Made by a program: the position numbers and the translations under genes. The notes beneath the pieces are model-generated. The model was not told where the DNA came from, did no database searches, and worked only from the letters and a program-made list of their open reading frames with translations. From assembly GCA_026391935.1 (NCBI GenBank), contig JAPLDC010000110.1, forward strand, positions 1 through 6,370: 6,370 bases of DNA, read 5' to 3'. Of the stretch, positions 6,159-6,370 are shown one piece after another (the stretch's first letter is position 1; each line of letters starts with the position of its first letter). Origin of the DNA: Bacteroidota bacterium (GTDB lineage: Bacteria > Bacteroidota > Bacteroidia > 2-12-FULL-35-15).

Positions 6159-6187
6159 AAAACTGACATTAATTTACAAAATTAATG
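6155..6187 (-). terminator. Intrinsic terminator of gcvP
   Basis: On the minus strand, a perfect 9-bp inverted repeat CATTAATTT / AAATTAATG (arms at 6179-6187 and 6167-6175) with a three-base centre is followed by GTCAG and seven Ts (6162-6156). It lies a few bases beyond the gcvP stop. The stem is almost all A:T, so it would be a weak hairpin; position and T run support the call. Confidence 0.6.
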
Positions 6188-6193
6188 GGATTA

Positions 6194-6370
6194 TTATACC
6201 ACTTCAATTTCAGCATATGCTTCTATCGGAGGACAAGCGCATATAAGGTTTCTGTCGCCATGCGCATTATCAATTTTAGCAACACTCGGCCAAAACTTAG
6301 CTTCTTTCACCCATTTTAAAGGATAAACCGCTTTTTCACGGGAATAACTATGTTTCCAATCATCTGTAAT
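6194..6370 (-). CDS. gcvP: Glycine dehydrogenase (decarboxylating) P-protein, C-terminal fragment (window edge)
   Basis: The last 58 codons of the PLP-dependent P-protein of the cytosolic glycine cleavage system, which decarboxylates glycine and passes the aminomethyl group to the lipoyl H-protein. The fragment reads in one frame from the right edge to TAA at 6194-6196. It carries the family's conserved tail: YSREKAVYPLKWVKEAKFWP, then VAKIDNAHGDRNLICACPP and EAYAEIEVV. The HGDRNL and CPP segments are characteristic, so the identity is secure although the PLP lysine and most of the protein (family length about 950 residues) lie outside. Nothing suggests truncation other than the window edge. 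A terminator follows at once, so it probably ends its transcript. Confidence 0.95.
   Translation of the reverse strand: MTDDWKHSYSREKAVYPLKWVKEAKFWPSVAKIDNAHGDRNLICACPPIEAYAEIEVV

Noticed and set aside
1..6370. Search for a new defence, mobile or biosynthetic system
   Set aside because: All sizeable genes fall into known families (Feo, Mla, T9SS cargo, GcvP). No transposase, integrase, repeat array, toxin-antitoxin pair or structured RNA was seen by eye.

Overview
The window looks like a piece of a Bacteroidota chromosome. Three things point there. Two secreted proteins end in type IX secretion (T9SS) type A sorting domains, a system known only from this phylum and its relatives. Promoters resemble the Bacteroidota TTG-N19/20-TAnnTTTG form rather than the E. 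coli -35/-10 form. Start codons sit behind A-rich leaders, mostly without a Shine-Dalgarno sequence. Base composition is AT-rich throughout, and I see no tRNA, rRNA, CRISPR array, insertion sequence or phage gene.

Layout, left to right. Positions 1-1833 (minus strand) hold feoA followed by feoB, a ferrous-iron uptake operon; feoB runs off the left edge without its C-terminus. Positions 1926-2084 (minus) encode a 52-residue lipoprotein that is easy to miss. A roughly 120-base divergent region follows. Positions 2205-3694 (plus) carry an overlapping pair, an MlaE-type permease and an MlaF-type ATPase, the inner-membrane core of an Mla/MCE phospholipid transporter, with no MCE (MlaD) gene behind it. 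A strong hairpin at 3715-3757 ends both this operon and the converging gene to its right. Positions 3771-4841 and 4989-6086 (both minus) are two T9SS cargo proteins with closely similar ends and unrelated-looking middles; each has its own promoter and terminator. Positions 6194-6370 (minus) are the last 58 codons of gcvP, the glycine decarboxylase P-protein, which enters from the right edge.

Functionally this is ordinary housekeeping and envelope content: iron uptake, envelope lipid transport, secreted surface or extracellular proteins, and one-carbon metabolism. I found no convincing evidence of a new multi-gene system. The points most worth a second look are the small CxxCP lipoprotein between the iron and lipid operons, the Fur-like site ahead of feoA, the mlaEF pair without mlaD, the modular T9SS gene pair with matching promoters, and the overlap of the gcvP terminator with the next gene's promoter.
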